From contig MTMD02000005.1 of the NCBI GenBank assembly GCA_002010065.2, positions 1-64,000 of the forward strand: a stretch of DNA of 64,000 nucleotides, read 5' to 3'. Below the pieces are notes generated by a model. It ran no database searches. It saw nothing but the letters and a program-made list of their open reading frames with translations, and was not told the DNA's origin. The stretch's first letter is position 1. Each line of letters opens with the position of its first letter. Shown here one piece after another: positions 22,413 to 30,225 of the stretch. A program made the translations under genes and the position numbers. The stretch is from Candidatus Pyrohabitans jungbluthii. GTDB lineage: Archaea; Hydrothermarchaeota; Hydrothermarchaeia; Hydrothermarchaeales; BMS3B.

Positions 22413-24152
22413 ATGGCAGCGATGGAAGAGGACCACCTGGAGTTCCAGCTGAAACAGGTTAACCCTGAGGAGACGCTGGAGGAGCAGTTTGTTAGAAACA
22501 AGCAGACCTACCTGTTCTACAAGTTAGCGTGGATACAGGAATTCTTTGATAAAAAGAAGCTCGCACAGGAGCTGGCTTTTCTGGTTATGATGATATACAT
22601 CTACGACTTTATAGACCGCCTTGGCATGCGCTTCGCTGATCGAATTCTCAACTTCCTGTCCTTTACAGGCTGGCCACTGGACAAGTTCCGCTCCCTTATG
22701 GGACTCAACCTTGAAGCCAAGATAGCCATGGCTGTTGCGCTTGAGTATCCCGAGAAAACCCAGGAGGAGCAGGAGAAGATTGTAGAGCTGGTAACCACCG
22801 CCTACTCATGGCTCGGTTTGGCGAGGGAGCAGGAGTGGGACATTGCTCGCGTTGTAAAGCAGAAGCGATGGCTGTACTCGCTTCTCAACTCAGAGCCGGA
22901 GCAGAAGCGCCGCGAGCTCATTGAGAAGCTGCGCGAGGAGGGAGGAAAGCGAGTAGAGCTCAACCTTGTGAACATCGGCATAGTGCCCACCGAGCTATGC
23001 CCCAACAGGTGCCGCTTCTGCTTGGCGGCGTGGAAGGCGAGTTGCGAGGAGAGGATAGGGCGAAGCATAAGCGAAGAGGAGTTTGAGGTTATAGCGGACG
23101 AGGTTATAAACTTCGCCGACGAGCACTCGCTCATCGTTACGGTAACCGGCGGCGAGCCGTTCTTAGAGCTGGAACGTGTGCTCTACCTAGTGAAGCATGC
23201 ACGCTCTCGCTTGGATATAACCACCAGCGCCTACTGGGCTCGCGATATTGGCAAAGCTAGGGAGATCTTGGCAAAGCTGCGCGATGCCGCGAAGGAAAAC
23301 CGCAATGAGAACTTCAAGTTCACGTTGCAGGTTAGCCTGGACGCCTTCCATCAGGAGGTGTTCTTTGAGAAGGGCGAGTTTGTGCAGAACGTGCCCATAG
23401 AGTGCATAATTAACCTGCTGAAGCTGACGCAGGAGGAGTTCCCGGAGATTGAGGTGGTGCTTCTTACCAAGCTTACATCCTACGAGGATCCCCTTGCAAG
23501 GCTCATAAAGCTGCTGGAGAAGCAGGGGATGAAGGTCAAGCTTACGCGAAAGGTGACTCAGCCCGGGGTGACTGTGAGCCTCCTGGACGAGGAGCGCAAT
23601 CTCGTAGCGAAGCCTGCGCTGCTCAAGGCTTACCTCGAGTTTGAGGGTACTGAGGGCAAGCCGGTGCTTATCTTCTACACTGTCGTGGAGAGCATGGGCA
23701 AGGCCTCAGCGCTGGACGCCTTCGAGTTTCCTGGATTCAGAGAGCAGGTGCAGGAGCTTCTCAAGGGCAAGAGTGAGATTAAGCTTCCGCTTATAGGCCT
23801 CGAGGTGAGCGACGACGGCAACGTTTACCCTGGGGCACATTCCCTCTACGCGTGGAGCGCTGGCAACCTCCTCGAAGAGGGATTAGAGGATATATATGAG
23901 CGCCTGAGCTATGACCCTCTCATAATCGCCCTCGCCGAAGCACCAGAGAAGATTTTCGCAATAGCAAAGGAGGTGGAGGGCGAACGTATTGACGTGATTG
24001 CCGTGAAGGAGTCCTCACCTTTAGCGGCGGCGTACAAGATTTTAGAAGCCCCCTGGATGCGCCTGTATATCACGCGACGCCTTCTCGGTGAGCCTCAGGA
24101 TAAGGCACAGGAGGAGTACCAGAAATACAAGGAGGAGTACCGCCCAGAATAA
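22413..24152 (+). CDS. Large radical SAM protein of unknown function
   Basis: A 579-residue protein with a helical N-terminal extension (1-185) and a radical SAM core whose cluster cysteines are C196, C200 and C203 in PTELCPNRCRFCLAAW, followed by VTVTGGEPFLELE. The chain ends in a helical region. The N-terminal extension does not match a domain I know. The reaction is unknown; archaeal radical SAM proteins of this size modify tRNA, cofactors or peptides. It lies directly upstream of the Cys-peptide cassette but has its own promoter and a T-rich terminator-like tail after the stop (24160-24185), so membership in that system is unproven. Confidence 0.75.
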   Translation: MAAMEEDHLEFQLKQVNPEETLEEQFVRNKQTYLFYKLAWIQEFFDKKKLAQELAFLVMMIYIYDFIDRLGMRFADRILNFLSFTGWPLDKFRSLMGLNLEAKIAMAVALEYPEKTQEEQEKIVELVTTAYSWLGLAREQEWDIARVVKQKRWLYSLLNSEPEQKRRELIEKLREEGGKRVELNLVNIGIVPTELCPNRCRFCLAAWKASCEERIGRSISEEEFEVIADEVINFADEHSLIVTVTGGEPFLELERVLYLVKHARSRLDITTSAYWARDIGKAREILAKLRDAAKENRNENFKFTLQVSLDAFHQEVFFEKGEFVQNVPIECIINLLKLTQEEFPEIEVVLLTKLTSYEDPLARLIKLLEKQGMKVKLTRKVTQPGVTVSLLDEERNLVAKPALLKAYLEFEGTEGKPVLIFYTVVESMGKASALDAFEFPGFREQVQELLKGKSEIKLPLIGLEVSDDGNVYPGAHSLYAWSAGNLLEEGLEDIYERLSYDPLIIALAEAPEKIFAIAKEVEGERIDVIAVKESSPLAAAYKILEAPWMRLYITRRLLGEPQDKAQEEYQKYKEEYRPE

Positions 24153-24216
24153 TAAAATTATTCTATTTTGTATTACTATTTCCTAAATTTCCCCATTTCA
24201 ATACGTAATGGCACAA

Positions 24217-24228
24217 AGTTATAAATAT
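24217..24228 (+). promoter_or_regulatory. TATA box of the Cys-peptide operon
   Basis: GTTATAAATATC is a strong archaeal TATA element placed about 35-45 nt before the peptide ATG (24261). A start site near 24245 would leave a leader of about 15 nt that includes the ribosome site GGGTGAT. Confidence 0.55.
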
Positions 24229-24260
24229 CCCACAGAATCAAAAATAGTCAGGGTGATTAA

Positions 24261-24329
24261 ATGAAAATCGTGAAGAAGGAGAAGAAAGTCGCATATGCGA
24301 CCTGCAAGTGTCACAAGAGCTGCATGTAG
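24261..24329 (+). CDS. 22-residue Cys-rich peptide, candidate RiPP precursor
   Basis: This tiny frame codes for a Lys-rich leader of about 13 residues (MKIVKKEKKVAYA) followed by the core TCKCHKSCM, with Cys at 15, 17 and 21. It has a strong TATA box, a ribosome site (AGGGTGAT), a stop, and a terminator-like hairpin directly after. Two genes on is a radical SAM/SPASM enzyme with an N-terminal PqqD-like domain, the domain that binds leaders of ribosomally made, post-translationally modified peptides. It may be related to small Cys-rich precursors paired with rSAM enzymes (such as those annotated CbpA/CbpB in databases), but I could not compare them. Thioether or cyclopropane-like linkage at the Cys residues would be the expected modification. 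Confidence 0.72.
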   Translation: MKIVKKEKKVAYATCKCHKSCM

Positions 24330-24350
24330 CTCTTTTTCTTTTATTTTTGA
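24315..24350 (+). terminator. Attenuator-like hairpin and T-run after the peptide gene
   Basis: AAGAGCT-GCATGT-AGCTCTT forms a 7-bp stem (24315-24321 with 28-34) that overlaps the peptide stop codon, followed by TTTCTTTTATTTTT. This would end most transcripts after the peptide and let a minority continue into the small Cys protein and maturase genes, giving excess precursor over enzyme. Confidence 0.6.
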
Positions 24351-24359
24351 GGTGATGGC

Positions 24360-24500
24360 ATGGACTTAACCGAAGAGATTCGAGCGAGAGTGTGCAAGCG
24401 CTGCGACTTCTACAAAGAGGGTGAAACTCTAGAGTGCGCCGCCTTTAAGACGGCAAAGCGCTTGGTTGAGCAGGGCAGGATTAGTTTGGACGAGATATAA
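24360..24500 (+). CDS. 46-residue Cys protein, possible accessory to the maturase
   Basis: The frame encodes 46 residues with C12-x-x-C15 and C26, in VCKRCDFYKEGETLECAAFKTAKRLVEQGRISLDEI. GAGGTGATGGC precedes ATG 24360 and the stop lies 13 bp before the rSAM start. Cys spacing suggests a small zinc or iron-sulfur site. It could be a second precursor, a carrier, or a partner that guides the peptide to the enzyme. I do not recognise the family. Confidence 0.65.
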   Translation: MDLTEEIRARVCKRCDFYKEGETLECAAFKTAKRLVEQGRISLDEI

Positions 24501-24513
24501 ACTGCGCATTGCC

Positions 24514-25695
24514 ATGTACCCCAGACTTAAGAACTGTGTGCTTCGCGCAGGCGAGGGCTATTTTCTTTACAACTACGTTGAGGATGAGGTTTACGAGCTT
24601 GACCTCGAAGCGATGGAGCTGCTGCGCCGCTTCACAGGGAAAAACAGCCTCGAAGCTCTTGCCCGTGAATTTGGAGAGAAAGAGGTAAGGGAGGCGGTGG
24701 AGTACCTTCTGAGCGAGGGGTGCCTCGTTGATGAGCGTTGCGAGGATGCGCCGCAAAGCTTCGCCGTCGAGGGCTTTACACCATCGCTGCGCTACCTCCA
24801 GCTTCACATCACAGAGCGGTGCAACTTAGCATGCAGGCACTGCTACCTGGGCGAGAAGTCGCAGGTTGATCTGCCCAAGGAGCTGGCGTTTAAGGCTGTG
24901 GAGGAGTTCTCCAGCTTTGGATGGAAGCTTTTAATCACAGGGGGCGAGCCCCTGCTTTCCCCATACTTCTGGAAGCTGGCAAGCTTCGCTTCTCGCCAAG
25001 GGGTACGCGTGGTGGTGCTCACCAACGGCACGCTTGTCAGCGAAGCTACGGCGAAGAAGCTGGCTGAGCATGTGCATGAGGTGCAGATTAGTTTAGACGG
25101 CATTAAGCGTGGGCATGAAGTGCTACGTGGAGAGGGAAGTTTCGCCAAAGCTGTGCGCGGAATAAGGGCGGCGAGCAAATATATGAGGGTGAGTGTTGCT
25201 ACCATGATTCACCGGGAGAATCTAAAAGAATTCCCGCAGCTTGAGAAGCTTGTTAAAAGCCTGGGTGTAGAGGAGTGGAGCCTGGATGTACCCTCGCCGA
25301 AGGGGAGTCTGCTGGAAAATACAGAGCTTCTTCCACCCCGCGAAGAGGCGGCGCGGATATACTCGAGGTACGGCTTCTCCTCAGGCGTGCATGAGGGCAG
25401 CGCCGACTATGCGTGCGGCGCTCATCTGTGTTCAGTCAATGTCAAGGGCGAGGTGACGAAGTGCGGATTCTTTGAGCGCGGAGTGGGCAACCTTGCAGAA
25501 ATTTCACTTAAGGAGGGCTGGGAGAGGATAGTTGAGAACTACCTGCCAAAGCTGAGCGAACTCGCTTGTGCAGGTTGCAAATACCTCAGCGCCTGCAGGG
25601 GCGGGTGCAGATTCAGGGCGCTAAGCGAGGGAGACTTTTGGGGCAAAGATAGCTTTCTATGCCTTCTCCACTCAAAGATGCACAGTCTTCAGTGA
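24514..25695 (+). CDS. PqqD-domain radical SAM/SPASM peptide maturase
   Basis: A 393-residue enzyme. Residues about 3-78 (YPRLKNCVLRAGEGYFLYN...EAVEYLLSEGCLV) form a PqqD-like leader-binding domain. The radical SAM core has C103, C107 and C110 in TERCNLACRHCYLG and LLITGGEPLL. The C-terminal SPASM domain has YACGAHLCSVNVKGEVTKCGFF and CAGCKYLSACRGGCRF plus a final Cys, enough for two auxiliary 4Fe-4S clusters. This architecture is typical of enzymes that form thioether or C-C bonds in peptides, including sactipeptide and PQQ-type systems. ATG 24514 is preferred; a longer frame from TTG 24466 overlaps the previous gene. The 3' end overlaps the convergent CpXC gene. Confidence 0.85.
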   Translation: MYPRLKNCVLRAGEGYFLYNYVEDEVYELDLEAMELLRRFTGKNSLEALAREFGEKEVREAVEYLLSEGCLVDERCEDAPQSFAVEGFTPSLRYLQLHITERCNLACRHCYLGEKSQVDLPKELAFKAVEEFSSFGWKLLITGGEPLLSPYFWKLASFASRQGVRVVVLTNGTLVSEATAKKLAEHVHEVQISLDGIKRGHEVLRGEGSFAKAVRGIRAASKYMRVSVATMIHRENLKEFPQLEKLVKSLGVEEWSLDVPSPKGSLLENTELLPPREEAARIYSRYGFSSGVHEGSADYACGAHLCSVNVKGEVTKCGFFERGVGNLAEISLKEGWERIVENYLPKLSELACAGCKYLSACRGGCRFRALSEGDFWGKDSFLCLLHSKMHSLQ

Positions 25696-26069
25696 CCCCT
25701 CATAGCCACTGCTTTCTTAAACTCTTCCCAGCCTATGGCAACATCTAACGTATACCCCTCCCCTGCCATTGCCTTCATCATGTTCATAACCTTCTCTCTG
25801 AGTTTTTCCTTCCCAAGCTCTTCCACCTCCTCATGCTCCTCCGGGAAGTAGTAAACCATGAGCCTCTCCCCCATGTCGTGGTAAAGCAGGGGAATTTCAT
25901 AGCGATTGAGCTTTCCGCACCTCTCACAGGCAGCGATATTGAGTTCCTGTTTGAAGAGTTTACCCTTCAGCTCCGGGTCGAGGGTGACATTTACGCTGTG
26001 GTAAAGCGCAGCCTCAACCTCGCTCCCGCACCACCCGCATTTCAGTTTGTAAACCCCAACCTGAGTCAT
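25689..26069 (-). CDS. CpXC-domain protein
   Basis: A 126-residue protein with CGWC near the N-terminus (residues 11-14) and CERC about 35 residues later, then HDMGERLMVYYFPEE. This matches the CpXC domain (PF14353-like), a four-Cys zinc-ribbon module. Function is unknown. It converges with the SPASM gene, overlapping by 7 bp, so it is not in that operon. It has its own promoter region in the AT-rich gap up to 26177. Confidence 0.75.
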   Translation of the reverse strand: MTQVGVYKLKCGWCGSEVEAALYHSVNVTLDPELKGKLFKQELNIAACERCGKLNRYEIPLLYHDMGERLMVYYFPEEHEEVEELGKEKLREKVMNMMKAMAGEGYTLDVAIGWEEFKKAVAMRGH

Positions 26070-26177
26070 ATCTCAGCCTCCCATAGCTATATGTTATTGG
26101 TGCTTGCTTATATAAAATTTTAAAAGGAGTCCATCACAACAACTGGCCCTTAAAAGGCATGAGAAAAACAAAGAGGA

Positions 26178-27797
26178 TTAAAACTCCGGCATTGACGGCA
26201 TCTCTGATTTCTCACCTTCCTTCTCCTTCTCAAGCTTGCTTGCAGCGATTATGTCGTCTATTCGCAGTATCATCACCGCGACCTCGCTCGCTGATGAGAT
26301 CGCCTGCGTTTTGACGCACACCGGCGTTATAAGCCCTGCCTCGAAAGTGTCCTTGAGCTCGCCAGTGGTTACGTCGTAGCCGTAGTCAGGGCCCTTCTCG
26401 TGGGCTTTTCTCAGTTCTACCAGCACGTCGATGGGGTCAAGGCCGGCGTTCTCCGCCAGAGCGCGGGGTATTGCTTCAATGGCGTCCGCAAACGCTTCTA
26501 TTGCAAGCTGCTCGCGCCCGCCCACTGTAACAGCGTAATCCCTCAGCCTGAGTGCCACCTCCACCTCGGGTGCACCTGCTCCAGCTACAACTTTGCCTGC
26601 GCGTATCGCCGCGGCTACAACGCCTATCGCATCCTCAATGGCGCGCTCCGCCTCGTTCACGACGTGCTCAGTACCGCCTCGCACAAGTATTGTAACCGCC
26701 TTTGGATCCTTGCAGTCCCGCACGAATACCATCTCATCGTCGCCTATCTTAACTTCCTCTACCACACCTGCGTAGCCTAAATCAGCACTGCTCAAGTCCT
26801 CAAGGCTTGAGACTATCTTCGCTCCCGTGGCCTTAGCCAGCTTCTTCATATCGCTCTCCTTAACCCTGCGCACAGCAAAAATGCCCTCCTTGGCAAGGAA
26901 GTGCTGGGCTAGGTCGTCTATACCCTTCTGGCACAGCACAACATTAGCTCCGCTCGCTTTAATCTTCTCCACCATGCTGCGGAGCATGCGCTCCTCTTCG
27001 TCCATAAACGCCTGAAGCTGGTCGGGAGCGGTTATGTTGATTTTCGCATCCACCTCCGTCTTCTTAACTTCCAGCGCAGACTTTATCAGTGCAATCTTAG
27101 CCTCCTTCACCGAGCGGGGCATTCCAGCATGCACCTTCTCCTTGTCCAGAACAATGCCATTCACCAGCTGGGTATCCTCTATACCACCGCCCGCCTTCTT
27201 CTCTATCTTTATTAAATCCCTGTCAACTACGCTATCCTCGCGCACCTTCTGCACAGCTTCTACGACTATGCTTGCAAGGTGCTCCTTCGCCTTCTCTGCC
27301 CCCTTGCCAGTCATCGCCATTATAGCAACCTTCTTCAGCATTTCCGCGTCGTCGGGAGAAATCTCGTGTGCCATTTCATTGAGAATCTCCCTCGCCTTTT
27401 CAGCGGCCATGCGGTAACCCCTTGCAATAAGCGTCGCATGAACTTCCTGGTCAAGGAGCTCTTCTGCACGTTTTAGAAGTTCGCCCGCAAGCACCACCGC
27501 GGTGGTTGTGCCGTCGCCAACCTCGCTCTCCTGGGTTTTGGCGATCTCCACTATCATCTTGCCCACAGGGTGCTCTATGTCCATCTCTTTGAGTATCGTC
27601 ACGCCGTCGTTGGTTATTGTGACATCGCCTAGGCTATCGACGAGCATCTTGTCCATTCCTCTCGGCCCGAGGGTGGTTCTCAGTGTCTCAGCTATTATCC
27701 TCGCTACCATTATGTTTGTGCGCCTCGCTTCACTACCACGGGTACGCTGCGTACCCTCCTTGAGTATCAGTACAGGCTGCCCTCCCATTGTTGCCAT
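26178..27797 (-). CDS. thsA: Thermosome subunit (group II chaperonin)
   Basis: A 539-residue ATPase chaperonin. [64 protein letters not shown] and [17 protein letters not shown] are the conserved segments of group II chaperonins. It assembles into a double-ring cage that folds proteins. ATG 27797 has GGAGGTG 9 nt upstream and gives the standard N-terminus; a longer frame from 27821 is possible. The C-terminus ends EMPSMPEF rather than the Gly/Met tail of some paralogues. It is a single gene, not in an operon. Confidence 0.96.
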   Translation of the reverse strand: MATMGGQPVLILKEGTQRTRGSEARRTNIMVARIIAETLRTTLGPRGMDKMLVDSLGDVTITNDGVTILKEMDIEHPVGKMIVEIAKTQESEVGDGTTTAVVLAGELLKRAEELLDQEVHATLIARGYRMAAEKAREILNEMAHEISPDDAEMLKKVAIMAMTGKGAEKAKEHLASIVVEAVQKVREDSVVDRDLIKIEKKAGGGIEDTQLVNGIVLDKEKVHAGMPRSVKEAKIALIKSALEVKKTEVDAKINITAPDQLQAFMDEEERMLRSMVEKIKASGANVVLCQKGIDDLAQHFLAKEGIFAVRRVKESDMKKLAKATGAKIVSSLEDLSSADLGYAGVVEEVKIGDDEMVFVRDCKDPKAVTILVRGGTEHVVNEAERAIEDAIGVVAAAIRAGKVVAGAGAPEVEVALRLRDYAVTVGGREQLAIEAFADAIEAIPRALAENAGLDPIDVLVELRKAHEKGPDYGYDVTTGELKDTFEAGLITPVCVKTQAISSASEVAVMILRIDDIIAASKLEKEKEGEKSEMPSMPEF

Positions 27798-27896
27798 CAC
27801 ATCAAACACCTCCATCTCCATTATAATAAATAATGGTTAGAAAAATATTAACGGGGTGGTTTTTATTTTTTGCGCTCCCCTCGCAAGGTTATTCCT

Positions 27897-29093
27897 TCAA
27901 ACCTTTATTTTTTCATACTTTAGGAGGTAGGCGAGGATGAGCCCTATGATGAATGCCCATGCTAAGTTGCTCATAAGCGTAATACCCAGCATCACCAGGG
28001 GCACGTAGAACTCCCTCTTTCCTTTTAAGTCCTTTATCATCGTCATAAGCTCTGCGCCTGCGATGAAAAGGAGCACGCCTAAGATTGAGAAGGGCAGAAG
28101 CTTTATTATCTCTATTGAGCTTTCTCCGAAGAGTATAGCAACGCCAAGGAAGAAGCTTCCTATTATTATGTTGTTCCCCGCGGTGCGTGCCCCGAAGCGG
28201 TAGTGCGCGGCTAAGCCACCTGCGCCATGGCACATGGGCATGCCCTTTAACAGGAAGGAGCCGATGTTTGCTAACCCCTGACTTATGGAGAGAGCCCTGT
28301 AGGTTACTCTGTTTGCCCTACCGCCGAAGTAGCTCTTCGCCAGGTCGTGCTGGGCGATTACCGCATTGCCGAGGGTCATGGGAATCTGGGGGAGCACCAG
28401 AAGGAAGAAGGCGGTAACAAAATCGTCAACGCTCGGCATGCCCTCGAGAAAAATTGGCCTGGGGAGGTGCACGCCGAGAGCCACGTGGGGGGTTTCAAAG
28501 GCCAAGCCTACCAGGAAACCCCCAATCACTATTATAAGAGCAGCCGGCGCACGTCTGTTCTCAAGGAGGAGGTATGCCACCGCTAAGCTTGCCACCCCCA
28601 GCAGGAAGTAGACGCTTACATCGCCTATACCAAGCTCAGCTAGCTTAAACTGGTAGCTTGGAACAACCTCTGAGCTTGGGGGCGCCTTTATGAATTCCAG
28701 GCCACGGATAAGTAGCAGCGTGCCCACGCTGAGCTGCACCCCTCTGACGACGGTCTTGGGAACATACCGGCTGAGTTCTATTAAACCCGTGGCTCCGAGA
28801 AACAGCAAGATAGCACCCACGAGGAGGGCGGCGGCGTAGATTATGTTAGGAGTTATCATGGCATAGTTTGCTATTGCGTAGGCGCCGATAACCTTCATGG
28901 GCTGCACCGGCGTAGGCACGCGGTAGTAGGCTCCAGCGAGGATGTAAAAAAGCCCCACCATGAAGAACAGGCCTACAGCGCTCACGCCATTGAGAAGGAT
29001 CATTCCCAGGGCGAGAGGTAGAAGCGTGCCTAGGTCGCCAAGTGAACCTGCAGCTTCCATCCTGTCAAACCTGTAATGCTTGCCTATCTGCAT
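27897..29093 (-). CDS. MOT1-type molybdate transporter
   Basis: A 398-residue polytopic protein with about 11-12 hydrophobic segments. GSLGDLGTLLPLALGM near the N-terminus and the PTPVQPMKVIGAYA motif are signatures of the MOT1 molybdate transporter family, distantly related to SulP. It probably imports molybdate. Its position next to the Tfx regulator and the TupABC tungstate transporter supports an oxyanion role. The next same-strand genes start at 29534 and 29949. There is a strongly AT-rich promoter region upstream (29094-29207). Confidence 0.85.
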   Translation of the reverse strand: MQIGKHYRFDRMEAAGSLGDLGTLLPLALGMILLNGVSAVGLFFMVGLFYILAGAYYRVPTPVQPMKVIGAYAIANYAMITPNIIYAAALLVGAILLFLGATGLIELSRYVPKTVVRGVQLSVGTLLLIRGLEFIKAPPSSEVVPSYQFKLAELGIGDVSVYFLLGVASLAVAYLLLENRRAPAALIIVIGGFLVGLAFETPHVALGVHLPRPIFLEGMPSVDDFVTAFFLLVLPQIPMTLGNAVIAQHDLAKSYFGGRANRVTYRALSISQGLANIGSFLLKGMPMCHGAGGLAAHYRFGARTAGNNIIIGSFFLGVAILFGESSIEIIKLLPFSILGVLLFIAGAELMTMIKDLKGKREFYVPLVMLGITLMSNLAWAFIIGLILAYLLKYEKIKV

Positions 29094-29207
29094 CTTAAGA
29101 ATAAAAAGTTATAACAATAAAAAATTAATTTATTATATTTAAAATCAATTATCCTTGATATTTCGATTATTTAAGTGCCCAGCGTTTCAAAATCTGCTCA
29201 GAGGTAT

Positions 29208-29534
29208 TTACAATTTGAGCTTTTTCAGGACATTCTCAATTTCCCCATATGTGGCGTCGCCCTGAATGGCAACCTCCCGCCCTACTATCAGTGCCGGAAG
29301 CTGCTCAACACCGAGCTTTTCAGCCCTGCGCAGGTTGCGAGGAAAGTGGTATACTATAAGTTTGTTGCCATGCAGGTCTTCGAAAACGCTCATGGTGTTT
29401 ACCCACTTTCGTCCAGTCTTTTCTTCCAGCGCCTGCATCAACGCCTTCTCAAACTCCTCACTCTCATTTGGAAATTCAACGCCACAGCAGCCATCTGGCA
29501 CAGGCAGGGATTTTCTGAGGAACTCTATTATCAT
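29208..29534 (-). CDS. Thioredoxin-fold protein
   Basis: A 108-residue protein ending GVEQLPALIVGREVAIQGDATYGEIENVLKKLKL, the cis-proline and C-terminal part of a thioredoxin-like fold; the N-terminal half is atypical with PDGCCGVEF in place of a CxxC after strand 1. CC rather than CxxC makes a normal redox role doubtful. It lies between MOT1 and tfx on the same strand, 7 bp after tfx, so it is part of the Mo/W-linked operon. The function is unknown. Confidence 0.65.
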   Translation of the reverse strand: MIIEFLRKSLPVPDGCCGVEFPNESEEFEKALMQALEEKTGRKWVNTMSVFEDLHGNKLIVYHFPRNLRRAEKLGVEQLPALIVGREVAIQGDATYGEIENVLKKLKL

Positions 29535-29541
29535 ATCTATC

Positions 29542-29949
29542 TCACTCCACTATGACTCTCCCACTTCTCAGAATGCTGACCCCTATTTTACCAACGATGC
29601 GATTTCCCTGAATCCTGCTTCCCGCGTGCCTGCGCAACATGCCTATAAGCGAGGTCTTGTTGTGCACCACCTTTATGCCATGGCGGTCTGCGATGCGGAG
29701 AATCTTCTCAGGCGCGGTGAAAAGCTCTTCGCCCTCCTCCAGGAGCACCCTCACCGGCGAGAGCCTTTCAAAGGCAATGATGGTGCGCCTCGCCTTCTCC
29801 ACATTCTCCCTGGCGCGCTTCTCGAGTATTGCCACGTTCTCCCGCGTTGTTCCCAGAAGCTCTGCAATCTCGCGCTGCTTGTAACCTTTAGCGCGCAGCT
29901 CCAGGATTTTAAGCTGCTTCTCCGTCAGGAAGCCGTTGTAGCGGGTCAA
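29542..29949 (-). CDS. tfx: Tfx family DNA-binding regulator
   Basis: The protein of about 135 residues has TEKQLKILELRAKGYKQREIAELLGTTRENVAILEKRARENVEKARRT, the helix-turn-helix signature of Tfx, a basic regulator first described at the fmd formylmethanofuran dehydrogenase operon in Methanothermobacter. The C-terminal part (APEKILRIADRHGIKVVHNKTSLIGMLRRHAG) is the conserved Tfx tail. Given the neighbours (MOT1, TupABC) it probably controls Mo/W uptake. TTG 29949 has AGGTGG just upstream; ATG 29979 would add 10 residues. Confidence 0.87.
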   Translation of the reverse strand: MTRYNGFLTEKQLKILELRAKGYKQREIAELLGTTRENVAILEKRARENVEKARRTIIAFERLSPVRVLLEEGEELFTAPEKILRIADRHGIKVVHNKTSLIGMLRRHAGSRIQGNRIVGKIGVSILRSGRVIVE

Positions 29950-29977
29950 GCTACCACCTGCCGTTAAATCTGTGAGC

Positions 29978-30003
29978 ATGTAAATAAATATTTCCGCTTA
30001 CAT
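29978..30003. promoter_or_regulatory. Inverted repeat over the tfx TATA box
   Basis: ATGTAA-N14-TTACAT surrounds the likely tfx TATA element on the minus strand. A related GTAA-N10-TTAC pair lies about 40 bp upstream of the tupA TATA box. The position fits an autoregulatory or metal-responsive operator. Arms are short and spacing differs between the two, so this is tentative. Confidence 0.4.
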
Positions 30004-30172
30004 CTCCGGTGCAGCATCGCTCTCTGCCCATCTTTTTTTCTGAAAGAGTAAACAGATTATATTACGTCCAACCAAATATTTAAGTGGTGGAGGGTCAAGC
30101 TGATAGATAAAGTATATGGATTTATGAGTATACGTAAACATTTTTGCTTACAATTCCAAAATATTTGCACAA

Positions 30173-30186
30173 CTTTTATATAATGG
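30173..30186 (+). promoter_or_regulatory. TATA box of the tupABC operon
   Basis: CTTTTATATAATGG at 30173-30186 is a strong TATA element about 40-50 nt before tupA ATG 30226. A GGAGGTG ribosome site follows at about 30214-30220. Confidence 0.55.
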
Positions 30187-30225
30187 GTTATCTTTCTACG
30201 TTACAAAATTTTCAGGAGGTGTAGT

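Larger units (their letters stand above)
29950..30225. other. Divergent control region between tfx and tupA
   Basis: This 276-bp AT-rich region holds the tfx promoter (AAATATTTATTTAC read on the minus strand near 29995-29982), the ATGTAA...TTACAT repeat (29978-30003), a second GTAA...TTAC pair (30134-30151), the tupA TATA element (30174-30184) and ribosome site. No coding frame is convincing. Confidence 0.6.

Noticed and set aside
30134-30151. GTAA-N10-TTAC as a second operator identical to the tfx one
   Set aside because: The arm spacing differs (10 versus 14 nt) and the arms are only 4 bp, so identity of the site is not supported; kept only as a weak note.
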